A stretch of 47,893 nucleotides of DNA from an uncultured Paludibacter sp. (GCA_900498215.1 LR026962.1:3041005-3088897); one strand, 5' to 3'. Positions 1 to 9,680 are shown, numbered from the stretch's first letter. Program-made: numbers and translations. Notes: generated by a model not told the origin, from the sequence alone.

Positions 1-1047
1 GCGGCTTTAATGCTCTACAACAGGTATGGAGATGAAATGTATAAGAATGACGCACATAAAATTGTTGAATGGACAAGAAAGGATTTGTGCGATGCGAATG
101 GAGTAATTAAAGTTTGCGGGAGCGGAAACGATTTGCAAGGTTTCAAAGGTATTTTGATGCGGTATTTACGCCGTTACATTGTTGATTTGGCTCAGGAAGA
201 CGATGTGGATTGGATGCAAAGAAACGCGGTGCACGCATTTAACAACCGAAATTCAAAACGGATTTCTTGGACCGGCTGGTGGGAAAAAACGACAGAAAAT
301 TTCATTTTTTCTGACGGATATAATTATGTAAATCAACCTTTTGGAGCTTCCACAGCTGTTTCAGCGGCTTACAATGCTCCTTTGGATAGAAATTTAATAA
401 TAAAAGACGCTTACCGCCCAATTGAAGCTGAGCATTTTGATTATTTGAAAGGGATTTTGGTCGAAAAGAAATCAAATGACGAAAATCAGCAGGTAGTAGG
501 TAATATCTTTAATAATTACTATACAGCATATTGCAATGTTGATTTTGGAATCGAGCAGGCAAAAAAAGCATCATTCACAGTTTTGGGCGCATCTTCCGGC
601 GGGTCTATTGAAATTCATTCAGGAAGTCCGACCGGTCTGTTATTAGGAACAGCAACTGTGCCATCTGATGTCTCGGGCGATTTTATTTCAACATCCTGTG
701 ATTTAAATAGTAATCTGATAGGAATGCAAAAAATATATCTCGTTTACAAAGGCGGAGGTTTTAAGGTAGATAATTTTTGTTTTTACAAATCGGGAACAGG
801 TTTAGGAAATCCAAAAATTTCCACGTACATAAAACTTTATCCTAATCCGGCTTCAAACGAACTTTTTATCAAAACTCCCGAAAGTGGTAATGTATTAATT
901 CAGGACTCATTGGGACGGATGATTTGTTCTTTTCAAATACAGGAAGGAATTACGAGTTTAGATGTGAAAAATTACACTACAGGCGTGTATTTTTTGAATT
1001 TTCTTACAAACGAAAGAAAAATTTGTACTTCATTTATCAAAAATTAA
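1..1047 (+). CDS. GH76 endo-alpha-1,6-mannanase, C-terminal part, with CBM6 and T9SS tail
   Basis: The reading frame is open to the window edge (codons A-A-L precede the first ATG at 10), so this is the 3' part of a longer gene. The motif NDLQGFKGILMRYL near the start is typical of the C-terminal half of GH76 enzymes, which cut internal alpha-1,6-mannosyl bonds of yeast-type mannan. The catalytic Asp pair of GH76 would lie upstream, outside the window. About residues 135-262 (counting from the ATG at 10) look like a CBM6 beta-sandwich: IEAEHFDYLKGI, then YTAYCNVDFG, GSPTG and a closing VDNFCFYK. Residues 275-345 are a T9SS type A tail (LYPNPASNELFI, then YTTGVYFLNF), so the protein is exported across the outer membrane. 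It is followed after 27 bp by the GH127-like gene. Known from families: the GH76 and CBM6 roles. Inferred: the mannan substrate. Confidence 0.85.
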   Translation, partial: AALMLYNRYGDEMYKNDAHKIVEWTRKDLCDANGVIKVCGSGNDLQGFKGILMRYLRRYIVDLAQEDDVDWMQRNAVHAFNNRNSKRISWTGWWEKTTENFIFSDGYNYVNQPFGASTAVSAAYNAPLDRNLIIKDAYRPIEAEHFDYLKGILVEKKSNDENQQVVGNIFNNYYTAYCNVDFGIEQAKKASFTVLGASSGGSIEIHSGSPTGLLLGTATVPSDVSGDFISTSCDLNSNLIGMQKIYLVYKGGGFKVDNFCFYKSGTGLGNPKISTYIKLYPNPASNELFIKTPESGNVLIQDSLGRMICSFQIQEGITSLDVKNYTTGVYFLNFLTNERKICTSFIKN

Positions 1048-1074
1048 TTGAAAATAAAAATTTACAAAAATAGA

Positions 1075-3846
1075 ATGAAAAAAAATAAAGTTTCATTATT
1101 CTTAATAGCAATTATTCTCGGAAATATACTTAATATCTCCTCATTGTGTGCGGTAAATTACGTAAAAAATAAATCTCCGCTGGCTCAAGTTCCGTTTACA
1201 CCGCTTCCACTTGGTTCTGTGAAAGCCGAAGGATGGCTGTTGAAACAACTTCAGCTACAAAAAGAAGGTTTAACCGGAAATGCTGAAAATTTATATAGTA
1301 GTTCAAACGATTTGGGTTCCGGTAGTGATTGGCTGGGCGGAACAGGCGATAGCTGGGAGAGGGTTCCTTATTATGTGAAAGGACTTATAGCTTTAGCTTA
1401 TACGCTTGACGACCAGGAACTTAAAAATAAAGCTCAAAAATGGATTGACTGGTCGTTAAATAATCAAACTCGAAGCGGATTTTTTGGACCGTTACGGAAT
1501 AATGATTGGTGGGCTCGTATGCCTATGCTTTATGCCATTTGCGATTATTATGAAGCTACCAACGATAATCGGGTGATACCGTTTTTAACAAAATATTTTC
1601 AATATCAACTCAATGTAATTGATACTCAGCCTCTAAATACTTGGGGAAAAGCAAGAGCCGGTGATAATATTGAAATTGTTTTTTGGCTTTATAATCGTAC
1701 AGGTGATGCTTTTCTGCTTCAACTCGCTGATAAACTGAAGAATCAATCATACGATTGGACGGATATTTACACAAATAATAAATTTAATTTTTTTGGCGCT
1801 GATTTTCAGCCGAAGCACAATGTGAACGTTCCTCAGGCTATGAAAATGCCGGTAATTTATTCCCAAAAATCACAGTTGCAAACTGATAGAGATGCATTTT
1901 TTATCGGAAGAAACCATTTACTTTGTGATCATGGGCAAGCTCACGGAATGCAATCCGGAAACGAAATGTTAGCCGGAACATCTTCTGTAGCAGGTTTAGA
2001 ACTTTGTTCGGTAGTAGAACAAATGCAAACCAACGAAACGGCTCAAATGATTTTGGGAGATGTGTCAATAGGCGATCAATTGGAAAAAATAGCTTTTAAT
2101 GCCTTACCCGGTGGATTGACCAACGATATTAAAGGTTTGCAATATTATCAGCAGGAAAATCAGGTGATTAGCAAATTCGGTTATATCGGTTTTGGACAAA
2201 ATTACGATAATGGAAATATGCCCGGACCTTATTCGGGATATGGATGTTGTCGTTTCAATTTTCACATGGGATGGCCTTATTATGTGAAAACCATGTGGGC
2301 GGCAACTGCTGACGATGGATTAGCCGCTATGGCTTATGGACCATCTTCAGTTAAGGCTTTGGTGGAAAATGGAACAGAAGTGACATGGAAAGAAACGACT
2401 AATTATCCTTTTGATGAGCAGTTGGTGTTTACTTTAACAACTTCAAAATCAGTTGCCTTTCCTTTAAAACTGAGAATTCCGGCGTGGTGTAAAGCTCCTC
2501 AAATTAAAGTAAACGGAGTTGTGCAAGATGGAGTGGCTGCCGGAAATTTTTATACTATTAACCGTACATGGAATAACAATGATGTGGTAATTCTTTTTTT
2601 GCCAATGAGCATTCAAGTTAACGAAGAAGTAAACAACGCTGTAAGTATTCAAAGAGGACCTATTGTTTATTCTCTTCAAATAGATGAAAACTGGTCCGTT
2701 CGAAATGATTATGGAAATGGATTTCGCGAATGCGAAGTTTTTCCGCTTTCAGCATGGAATTACGCTTTAATTATAGATAAAAATGATCCTGAATCTTCCA
2801 TACAAATAAATAAAACGGCAATACCTGAAAATCCTTTTGAGCAAAACGTTACACCTGTTACTATGAACGTTTCGGCGCGAAAAGTTCCTGTTTGGGACTA
2901 CGCATTTAATGAAAGATTAGCTACAGACCCTCCTTATAGTCCGGTAATGACTTCCGAACCCATAGAAAAAGTAACTTTAGTTCCTTATGGTTCGGGTACG
3001 CTAAGAGTAACGGCATTTCCAGTTGTTGGGACGACTCAAATGGAATCAAGCTCCTTTACTGAAAATTTCACAGACGGGCAAAAAGGCTGGGTGCAATATG
3101 GAGGAAGTTTTTATGTGAATAATGGAGAATATTATGCAACAAACATAGAAGGAAGTAACCCGAGCTCAAAATCGGTGGCTTCCAAAACAAATTTCAGTGA
3201 TTTTATTTATAACGCTAAAGTACAAGTTAACAGCGATGGAGATGCGGGATTGATTTTTAGAGCGAGCCGATTTTCGTTTGGCGCTGACGAATATAACGGG
3301 TATTACGTTGGAATTAGCAGTTCAGCCAAGCAAATTGAGTTAGGGAAAGCAAATGGAACTTGGAACTCGTTGAAAACCGTAAATATGGACATCAAAACCA
3401 ACCAATGGTACAATGTGAAAATTATTGCAAAAGGAACAAATATAAAAGTTTATGTGGATGATATGACCACCCCGAAAATTGATTTTGTAGATGCTTCTTT
3501 TGCATCAGGAGCCATAGGAATTCGCGCCTATCAGGCACGTGCTGTTTGGGATGATATTTCCGTAGTTTCTCTTTCAGATACCCGCGTTATTTCTGAAAAG
3601 TCGACAGATAAAATAATACTTTTCCCTAATCCGGTGAGTTCGAATCTGAAAATTGACATTCCACAGCAAGGTATTATGACAATTTATGATGTGAATGGAA
3701 AACTAATTTATTTTAAAAATGTAAATTCAGGAATGATAACCGTAGATACAAAAACATATACAGCCGGTGTTTATATTATAAGACTTGCAACGAAAAGCGG
3801 ATTGTCGAGCGCTCGGTTTTTAAAGAAAGATAGAGAAACATCGTAG
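1075..3846 (+). CDS. Secreted GH127-like (PF07944/DUF1680) glycosidase with lectin-like domain and T9SS tail
   Basis: I start at the ATG at 1075, which begins a clear signal peptide (MKKNKVSLFLIAIILGNI). A TTG 27 bp upstream would add a charged lead. About residues 40-640 are the (alpha/alpha)6 domain of GH127/DUF1680, with LPLGSVKAEGWLLKQLQLQ, GGTGDSWERVPYY and PMLYAICDYYEA. The GH127 metal and nucleophile residues appear conserved: E309-L-C311 and C391-C392 match the Glu/Cys/Cys/Cys set (E338, C340, C417, C418) of the Bifidobacterium beta-L-arabinofuranosidase HypBA1, with similar spacing. About 670-840 resemble a concanavalin-type/laminin-G domain, and 855-923 are a T9SS type A tail (LFPNPVSSNLKI). 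Family activity suggests beta-L-arabinofuranosidase, but this subgroup is large and mostly untested, and its GH76/GH125 neighbours are mannan enzymes. The substrate is therefore open. Confidence 0.82.
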   Translation: MKKNKVSLFLIAIILGNILNISSLCAVNYVKNKSPLAQVPFTPLPLGSVKAEGWLLKQLQLQKEGLTGNAENLYSSSNDLGSGSDWLGGTGDSWERVPYYVKGLIALAYTLDDQELKNKAQKWIDWSLNNQTRSGFFGPLRNNDWWARMPMLYAICDYYEATNDNRVIPFLTKYFQYQLNVIDTQPLNTWGKARAGDNIEIVFWLYNRTGDAFLLQLADKLKNQSYDWTDIYTNNKFNFFGADFQPKHNVNVPQAMKMPVIYSQKSQLQTDRDAFFIGRNHLLCDHGQAHGMQSGNEMLAGTSSVAGLELCSVVEQMQTNETAQMILGDVSIGDQLEKIAFNALPGGLTNDIKGLQYYQQENQVISKFGYIGFGQNYDNGNMPGPYSGYGCCRFNFHMGWPYYVKTMWAATADDGLAAMAYGPSSVKALVENGTEVTWKETTNYPFDEQLVFTLTTSKSVAFPLKLRIPAWCKAPQIKVNGVVQDGVAAGNFYTINRTWNNNDVVILFLPMSIQVNEEVNNAVSIQRGPIVYSLQIDENWSVRNDYGNGFRECEVFPLSAWNYALIIDKNDPESSIQINKTAIPENPFEQNVTPVTMNVSARKVPVWDYAFNERLATDPPYSPVMTSEPIEKVTLVPYGSGTLRVTAFPVVGTTQMESSSFTENFTDGQKGWVQYGGSFYVNNGEYYATNIEGSNPSSKSVASKTNFSDFIYNAKVQVNSDGDAGLIFRASRFSFGADEYNGYYVGISSSAKQIELGKANGTWNSLKTVNMDIKTNQWYNVKIIAKGTNIKVYVDDMTTPKIDFVDASFASGAIGIRAYQARAVWDDISVVSLSDTRVISEKSTDKIILFPNPVSSNLKIDIPQQGIMTIYDVNGKLIYFKNVNSGMITVDTKTYTAGVYIIRLATKSGLSSARFLKKDRETS

Positions 3847-3923
3847 TTAATAGTGGATATCTTGTAATATCAATAAAAATAATCTTTAGTAATCTAATTT
3901 GTAAATATTTAATATCAGAAGAC

Positions 3924-5057
3924 ATGAAAACCAAAATTGTAATTTTAATTCTCGTAGTGCTTGGTTTATTTTTTTGTAAAAGTCAATGGAAAAAACCGGC
4001 TTTGCTCGATGCAAAAAACTTCGAAACGATAATAGATGGTAAAAAAGTCAGTTTATATACACTTCAATCGGGTAATGGTTTGTATATGCAGGTTACTAAT
4101 TTTGGAGGGCGTGTGGTTTCACTGTGGTGTCCCGACAAGAAAGGAAATTTAGCTGATATTGTATTAGGTCATAAAACCATTTTGCAATATACTGAGTTTA
4201 CCGGCGAACGTTTTATTGGATGTGTTGTAGGACGTTGTGCCAACAGGATAGCAAACGGTCAGTTTTCTATTGATGGAAAGACCTATAATGTTCCGAAAAA
4301 TAATAACGGACAAAGTTTGCATGGCGGCTTAAAAGGATTGGATATGGTTGCCTGGAATGTGGATGAGATAAAATATAATGAAATTAAACTTTCATACACT
4401 TCACCTGACGGTGCAGAAGGCTACCCGGGAAATCTAAAAATTCAAATGACTTATACTCTTACTAAAAATAATGAGTTTAAAATTACATACCGTGCCGTTA
4501 CCGACAAACCAACCATTGTAAATTTGTCTCATCATGGATTTTTTAATCTAAAAGGAGAAGGAAAAGGAACCATAAATGATCATATACTGCAAATTAACGC
4601 CGACAGTATTACACCCGTAAACGAAGTTTTGATTCCTACGGGCAAACTAATGGCTGTAGAAGGAACTCCTTTTGATTTTAACAAACCTACGTCTATTGGA
4701 TTAAGAGTGGATGCAGATAACGAACAATTGAAATTTGGTAAAGGATACGACCACAATTGGGCGCTTAACAGAAAAACCTCCGATAAAGTAGAATTTGCAG
4801 CTTCAGTTTATGAACCTGTGAGCGGAAGATATTTGGAAGTATGGACAGATCAACCCGGACTTCAGTTTTACGGAGGAAACTTTTTCGATGGAAAAGGAGA
4901 AGGAAAATACGGCTCGACTCAGAATTATAGGGAAGCGATTGCATTGGAAACTCAAAAATTTCCGGATAGCCCAAATCAACCCAATTTTCCTTCGGTACGT
5001 TTAAATCCGGGAGAAGTATACAAACAAACTTGCATTTATAAATTTTCTATACGTTAG
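3924..5057 (+). CDS. galM: Aldose 1-epimerase (galactose mutarotase)
   Basis: Interconverts alpha and beta anomers of aldoses such as galactose or glucose. The family signature residues are present: H133 in SLHGG, H203/H204 in NLSHHGFFNL, the sugar-contacting DHNW segment and the general base E342 in ALETQKFPDSPNQPN. RCANRIANGQF is also typical. At 377 aa it is a normal length plus an N-terminal export signal (MKTKIVILILVVLGLFFCK). The Cys at 18 might be lipidated, but L-F-F-C is a poor lipobox, so a periplasmic or anchored location is inferred. It sits 77 bp after the GH127-like gene and 92 bp before GH31, in the same orientation, as a helper for sugars released by the neighbouring glycosidases. 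Confidence 0.9.
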   Translation: MKTKIVILILVVLGLFFCKSQWKKPALLDAKNFETIIDGKKVSLYTLQSGNGLYMQVTNFGGRVVSLWCPDKKGNLADIVLGHKTILQYTEFTGERFIGCVVGRCANRIANGQFSIDGKTYNVPKNNNGQSLHGGLKGLDMVAWNVDEIKYNEIKLSYTSPDGAEGYPGNLKIQMTYTLTKNNEFKITYRAVTDKPTIVNLSHHGFFNLKGEGKGTINDHILQINADSITPVNEVLIPTGKLMAVEGTPFDFNKPTSIGLRVDADNEQLKFGKGYDHNWALNRKTSDKVEFAASVYEPVSGRYLEVWTDQPGLQFYGGNFFDGKGEGKYGSTQNYREAIALETQKFPDSPNQPNFPSVRLNPGEVYKQTCIYKFSIR

Positions 5058-5149
5058 TGGAAATATAAAACAACGATTTACATTGCATAAATCTTTTAAA
5101 AAACAAACTCAGCTTGTAGTTAAAAACATTAGGAATCATTAATTTGAAT

Positions 5150-7825
5150 ATGAAATATAAAATATTAATAGCTGTTATCCTATCGGTAATAACAAATATA
5201 CTTACAGCTCAGAAAAATAATCCTTCACCGAATCCGGCAGCTGTTGTTATCAGCGATAACGCCCGTTTTACTGTGCTAACTCCCAATGTAATACGTATGG
5301 AGTGGGCGGAGAATGCTATTTTTGAAGATAACGCTACGCTTACATTCATTAATCGTAATTTGCCTGTTCCCGCTTATAAAACTAAAATTAAGAAAGGTTG
5401 GCTGGAAATAAAGACGGCAGAACTAACATTGTATTACAAGGTTAACTCAAAAAAGTTTGATGCTACAACTTTGAAGATAGAATTTTCTCAGAATGGACGT
5501 AAAAAAGAGTGGAATCCGGAAATAATAGACCAAAAGAATCTAAAAGGTACCATTAGAACGTTGGACGGTACCGTTGGGAAATATCAATCTAACAATAAAA
5601 ATGACACCATACAATTGGAAACAGGCATACTCTCCCGAGAAGGTTGGACGATGATAGACGATTCGCGCAGACCTCTGTTTGATAATTCCGAATGGCCCTG
5701 GGTGATGGCTCGACCTGAAAGTAAATCGCAGGATCTTTATTTTTTTGTATATGGCGACGATTATAAAAAGATGCTTTATAATTTTAGTTTGCTCGCAGGA
5801 AAAATAGCTTTACCTCCTAAATTTACGTTTGGTGTTTGGTGGTCGAGATACTGGGAATACTCTGATGTTGAATTGAAGAATTTGGTTCAAGAATTTCAGT
5901 CGCACAATATTCCGTTGGATGTTTTGGTCATAGATATGGATTGGCACAAAGTGAACAATCCGGCGTGGTTTGACGCGCAAGGAAGAAGATTGAAAGATCA
6001 AAGCGGAGAAGATTTTGGTTGGACTGGTTTTAGCTGGAACAGAAGTTTATTTCCCGATCCGAAAGGATTTTTAAAATGGACAAACGATAATCATATTTAT
6101 ACCAGTATGAATCTTCATCCGGCTTCGGGTATTCAACCTCACGAAGACCAGTATGAAGATTTTGCCAAAGCCATGGGTGTGGATCCTTCCACGAAAAAAT
6201 ATATCCCTTTTGATATCACGAATAAGAAGTTTGCACAAAACTATATGGATATTTTGTTACATCCTTACGAAAAAGACGGAGTGGATTTTTGGTGGTTAGA
6301 CTGGCAGCAATGGGGTTCTACTAAAATTGAAGGAGTGAATCCGACATTTTATCTCAACTACGTGCACACAAGTGATATGGAACGCCGCGGAATTCGTCCG
6401 TTGATTTTTCATCGTTGGGGTGGAATTGGAAACCATCGTTACCAAATAGGTTTTTCCGGTGATACAAAAATATGCTGGGAATCGTTGAATTATCAACCCT
6501 ATTTTACTTCTACCGCCTCTAATGTTTTATTCGGTTTTTGGAGCCATGATATTGGAGGACATCATTTCCCGGATAAATACGATCCGGAACTTTATACACG
6601 TTGGGTTCAATGGGGAGCTTTTAGTCCTGTGTTTCGTACGCACTGCACTAAAGATCCTTCCATCGAACGTAAAATATGGAATTATCCCGATGAAAATTTT
6701 CAAGCTATGTCCAAAGCCATCAAGCTTCGTTATTCATTATTTCCATATATTTATACTAATGCACGTTGCGCGTACGATTCTGCTGTTTCTATTTTGAGAC
6801 CGATGTATTATGATTATCCTAAGATTGAAAACTCATATCAATTTAAAAGCCAGTATATGTTTGGCGCCGATATGCTTGTTGCGCCTGTAACGCATCCAGT
6901 GGAAAAAGATTCTATAAAAGGAAAGGCTTTTTATACAATGCAAAAAGTGTGGCTTCCTGCAGGAGAATGGTACGAATGGAACAGTGGAACGTTAATTAAC
7001 GGTAATCAGGTAATTGATAGACCTTATATGTTAGACGAAATTCCAATATATGTGCGAAGCGGAGCTGTAATTTGTATGCAACCCGATATGAACAGGATAG
7101 GAGAGAAGAACATCGATCCGTTAATTGTAAATATATTCCCCGGAAAATCAGGTAAAACCAGATTGTATGATGATGCCGGAAATGATTTGGGTTTCAAAAA
7201 AAATGACTTTACTTTTACTGATATTCGTTTTGAAAAGAAAGACAGTACATTAACGGCAGAAATACTTCCAATCGAAGGAAATTATCCCGGAATGCCCGAA
7301 TACAGACATTATGAATTAAGATTGCCTCTCACTTTTATACCGATTTCTGTAAAGGTAAATGGTGAAGAAGTTGCTTTTTCAGACCAAGAAGGTTGGAGTT
7401 ATAAGAGCTCTCAGTTAATGACTGTGGTAAAAACCAAACAATTCAGTGTAAATGATAAGGTAAACATAGAAATTCAATTTCCAAATTACGATATTCATCA
7501 ACTTTCAGGTGTGATTGGATTATCAAATAAAATTTTCTATGCTTCCCGTCAAGTAATTTCCAGTAGGGATTGGAAACATCAATTGTTTAATTTTGACGAT
7601 GTGATTTTTGCAGGACAAACTTTAAACAGAATTTCATTAAAGGCGGACAATCAAAATCTTTTGACTGAAATAGATTTGATAAAACGAAATTATCAGCCCA
7701 TTGTCAATGCTTTTGAGAAGCATACGGAAATAAATGGTTCAAAATTCTCAAATCTGTATGATTTATTAAAAGCGGCAGAAATTTATCAATCTGCAAATCT
7801 TACTGTGAAAAAAGAAAAGAAATAA
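5150..7825 (+). CDS. GH31 family alpha-glycosidase, exported
   Basis: The ATG at 5150 is preferred to the TTG at 5144 because it opens directly into a signal peptide (MKYKILIAVILSVITNILTAQ). The protein has the GH31 layout: an N-terminal beta-sandwich (about 30-200), a TIM barrel starting at KFTFGVWWSRYWEYSD, and C-terminal beta domains. The predicted nucleophile is D384 in FWWLDWQQWG and the acid/base is D467 in FWSHDIGGHH, 83 residues apart as usual for GH31. VLVIDMDWHK is the early barrel motif. GH31 covers alpha-glucosidases, alpha-xylosidases and several rarer activities. The WWLDWQ nucleophile context differs from the common WIDMNE type, so I do not assign a substrate. It lies between galM and the GH125 gene, probably in one transcript. 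Confidence 0.9.
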   Translation: MKYKILIAVILSVITNILTAQKNNPSPNPAAVVISDNARFTVLTPNVIRMEWAENAIFEDNATLTFINRNLPVPAYKTKIKKGWLEIKTAELTLYYKVNSKKFDATTLKIEFSQNGRKKEWNPEIIDQKNLKGTIRTLDGTVGKYQSNNKNDTIQLETGILSREGWTMIDDSRRPLFDNSEWPWVMARPESKSQDLYFFVYGDDYKKMLYNFSLLAGKIALPPKFTFGVWWSRYWEYSDVELKNLVQEFQSHNIPLDVLVIDMDWHKVNNPAWFDAQGRRLKDQSGEDFGWTGFSWNRSLFPDPKGFLKWTNDNHIYTSMNLHPASGIQPHEDQYEDFAKAMGVDPSTKKYIPFDITNKKFAQNYMDILLHPYEKDGVDFWWLDWQQWGSTKIEGVNPTFYLNYVHTSDMERRGIRPLIFHRWGGIGNHRYQIGFSGDTKICWESLNYQPYFTSTASNVLFGFWSHDIGGHHFPDKYDPELYTRWVQWGAFSPVFRTHCTKDPSIERKIWNYPDENFQAMSKAIKLRYSLFPYIYTNARCAYDSAVSILRPMYYDYPKIENSYQFKSQYMFGADMLVAPVTHPVEKDSIKGKAFYTMQKVWLPAGEWYEWNSGTLINGNQVIDRPYMLDEIPIYVRSGAVICMQPDMNRIGEKNIDPLIVNIFPGKSGKTRLYDDAGNDLGFKKNDFTFTDIRFEKKDSTLTAEILPIEGNYPGMPEYRHYELRLPLTFIPISVKVNGEEVAFSDQEGWSYKSSQLMTVVKTKQFSVNDKVNIEIQFPNYDIHQLSGVIGLSNKIFYASRQVISSRDWKHQLFNFDDVIFAGQTLNRISLKADNQNLLTEIDLIKRNYQPIVNAFEKHTEINGSKFSNLYDLLKAAEIYQSANLTVKKEKK

Positions 7826-7901
7826 TTAAACAGGCTTTGATTTTTGAAAAATAAACTCGGGATTCCAACCCAATTTCAATAAAAAATAAAAATTTTAATA
7901 C

Positions 7902-9416
7902 ATGATGAATTCAAAAATAAGGAAATTAAAGAAGAGTAACTTAGCAACCGGTTTGATGTTTGTGGTATTATTAATGGTGGGCTCTAATTGCTTTGCTAAA
8001 GGTAAAAAGATTAATTATGCCGATAAAGCAAATGCTATTGTTTTGGAAAATGATAACATAAAAATATATGTTTCTCAACGTCCTGCAATTAAAGATCGTC
8101 TTTTTATATCTCCGGCCATTGAAGATAAAATAAGCGAGGTCTCTAAATTGCTTAAAAATGCCCGTCTGCGTTGGATGTTCGAAAATTGTTTTCCTAATAC
8201 AATTGATACTACAGTTCGTTATTATAAACTTGAAAATGGTAATGATGATACTCTGGTTTATACGGGTGATATTTTTGCGATGTGGCTACGCGATTCCGGA
8301 GCCCAAGTTTGGCCTTACGTGAAATACGCCAATAAAGATGAGCATCTTAAAAAAATGCTTCGCGGAGTAATTTTAAGGCAATTCAAATCAATAATTATCG
8401 ACCCTTATGCCAATGCTTTTTTAGATCCTCACGATCCAAATCCAGACCATCAATGGATGAGTGACAAAACAGATATGAAGCCTGAGCTTCATGAACGCAA
8501 ATGGGAGATTGATTCACTCTGTTACCCTTTACGCCTGGCTTATGAATATTGGAAAGTTACAGGCGATGCAAGTATTTTTGAAGAAAAATGGATATCGGCT
8601 ATTCAAAATATACTAAAAACATTCAAAGAACAACAGAAAAAAAACGGTCCCGGACCTTATACATTTCAACGTAAGACAGAGCGTCAATTGGATACTATGT
8701 CGAATAACGGAATGGGAAATCCGGTAAATCCGGTTGGATTAATCGCTTCGGCTTTTCGTCCTTCCGATGATGCAACTACCTTTCAGTTTCTTATTCCGTC
8801 CAATTTTTTTGCAGTAACTTCTCTTCGAAAAGCTTCGGAAATTTTATCGAAAGTGAATAAAAATACTGAATTGGCGCAAGAATGTGCAAACTTAGCCAGC
8901 GAAGTGGAACAGGCTTTGAAAAAGTATGCTGTTTACAAGCATCCAAAATATGGAAAAATTTACGCTTACGAGGTAGATGGGTTTGGAAATCAATTGATAA
9001 TGGACGATGCGAATGTACCCAGTCTTTTAGCTATGCCGTATCTTGGAGATGTGGATATTAATGACCCAATTTATCAAAACACACGCAAATTCGTTTGGAG
9101 TAAAGATAATCCTTATTTTTTTAGCGGAAAAGCCGGAGAAGGAATTGGCGGTCCACACATCGGTTACGATATGGTATGGCCCATGAGTATAATGATGAAA
9201 GCATTTACGAGTCAAGATGATGAAGAAATTAAATATTGCGTTAAAATGTTGATGACTACTGATGCAGGAAAAGGTTTTATGCACGAGTCGTTCCACAAAG
9301 ATGATGCGAATAACTTCACCAGAGCTTGGTTTGCTTGGCAAAATACATTGTTTGGGGAATTGATTATTAAATTAATTGATGACGGAAAACTGGAATTATT
9401 AAACAGCTTGAAATAG
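7902..9416 (+). CDS. GH125 exo-alpha-1,6-mannosidase (metal-independent)
   Basis: GH125 enzymes remove terminal alpha-1,6-linked mannose without a metal. Diagnostic blocks are present: GDIFAMWLRDSGAQVWPYV (M127 to about P137), DPNPDHQWMSDKTDMKPE, HERKWEIDSLCYPLRLAYEYWK split over about residues 196-217, and KAGEGIGGPHIGYDMVWPMS near 410-428. The acidic residues in the HERKWEID block and the GEGIGGPH block are where the family's catalytic acid and base are found. An N-terminal hydrophobic segment (LATGLMFVVLLMVGSNCFA) indicates export, and there is no T9SS tail, so a periplasmic site is likely. Either ATG at 7902 or 7905 could be used. With the GH76 upstream it forms the usual endo/exo pair for alpha-1,6-mannan. 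A terminator-like hairpin follows at 9464. Confidence 0.93.
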   Translation: MMNSKIRKLKKSNLATGLMFVVLLMVGSNCFAKGKKINYADKANAIVLENDNIKIYVSQRPAIKDRLFISPAIEDKISEVSKLLKNARLRWMFENCFPNTIDTTVRYYKLENGNDDTLVYTGDIFAMWLRDSGAQVWPYVKYANKDEHLKKMLRGVILRQFKSIIIDPYANAFLDPHDPNPDHQWMSDKTDMKPELHERKWEIDSLCYPLRLAYEYWKVTGDASIFEEKWISAIQNILKTFKEQQKKNGPGPYTFQRKTERQLDTMSNNGMGNPVNPVGLIASAFRPSDDATTFQFLIPSNFFAVTSLRKASEILSKVNKNTELAQECANLASEVEQALKKYAVYKHPKYGKIYAYEVDGFGNQLIMDDANVPSLLAMPYLGDVDINDPIYQNTRKFVWSKDNPYFFSGKAGEGIGGPHIGYDMVWPMSIMMKAFTSQDDEEIKYCVKMLMTTDAGKGFMHESFHKDDANNFTRAWFAWQNTLFGELIIKLIDDGKLELLNSLK

Positions 9417-9463
9417 AAATAATAACGGACTTAACAGTAAAATAAGAATACTTGTAAAATACG

Positions 9464-9510
9464 ACAAATCAGCAGATGTAGAATAAAATCCGTCTGTTGA
9501 TTTGTTTTTG
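9464..9510 (+). terminator. Hairpin terminator downstream of the GH125 gene
   Basis: A 13-bp stem (acaaatcagcaga, 9464-9476, with 9493-9505, one G-T pair) is followed by a T-run. It lies 47 bp past the GH125 stop and can end the mannan transcript. Its sequence closely resembles the hairpin at 9631 inside the IS. Confidence 0.75.
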
Positions 9511-9578
9511 TAAATAATTCTATCAAAATTGATTGTAAAATGAATGAAGAATTATTTTAGTCTCTTTATTTGTTTTTA

Positions 9579-9610
9579 GGAGTGGTTGTTTGAAATTCTT
9601 TCAGGTAGAA
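9579..9610 (-). repeat. Copy of the tsaB 3' end, first part (split by IS)
   Basis: These 32 bp are identical to 30714-30745 inside tsaB. Read on the minus strand and joined to 11304-11322 with the IS and one target duplication removed, the copy encodes AYFEPFYLKEFQTTTP followed by K-N-K and a stop. The true TsaB ends with the same residues followed by K-K-I-K. This is direct sequence evidence of a duplicated gene end. Confidence 0.93.
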
Positions 9611-9611
9611 A
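9606..9611. repeat. IS target-site duplication, left
   Basis: The sequence tagaaa directly precedes the left inverted repeat and matches 11303-11308. Confidence 0.85.
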
Positions 9612-9628
9612 GGGATATTCGTTAAATA
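9612..9628 (+). repeat. IS left terminal inverted repeat
   Basis: gggatattcgttaaata pairs with the complement of 11286-11302 at 16 of 17 positions. Confidence 0.88.
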
Positions 9629-9630
9629 CA

Positions 9631-9680
9631 ACAAATCAGCAGAACTGAAACAAAAAACAGCCTGCTGATTTGTTTTTTTT
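9631..9680 (+). terminator. Hairpin terminator just inside the left IS end
   Basis: A perfect 12-bp stem (acaaatcagcag, 9631-9642, with 9662-9673) is followed by a run of T. Pointing inward on the plus strand, it would stop transcription entering the IS from the GH125 side. Confidence 0.75.

Noticed and set aside
1048-1074. TTG start extending the GH127-like protein by nine residues
   Set aside because: The ATG at 1075 begins directly at a normal signal peptide, whereas the TTG directly abuts the preceding stop and adds an unusual lead.
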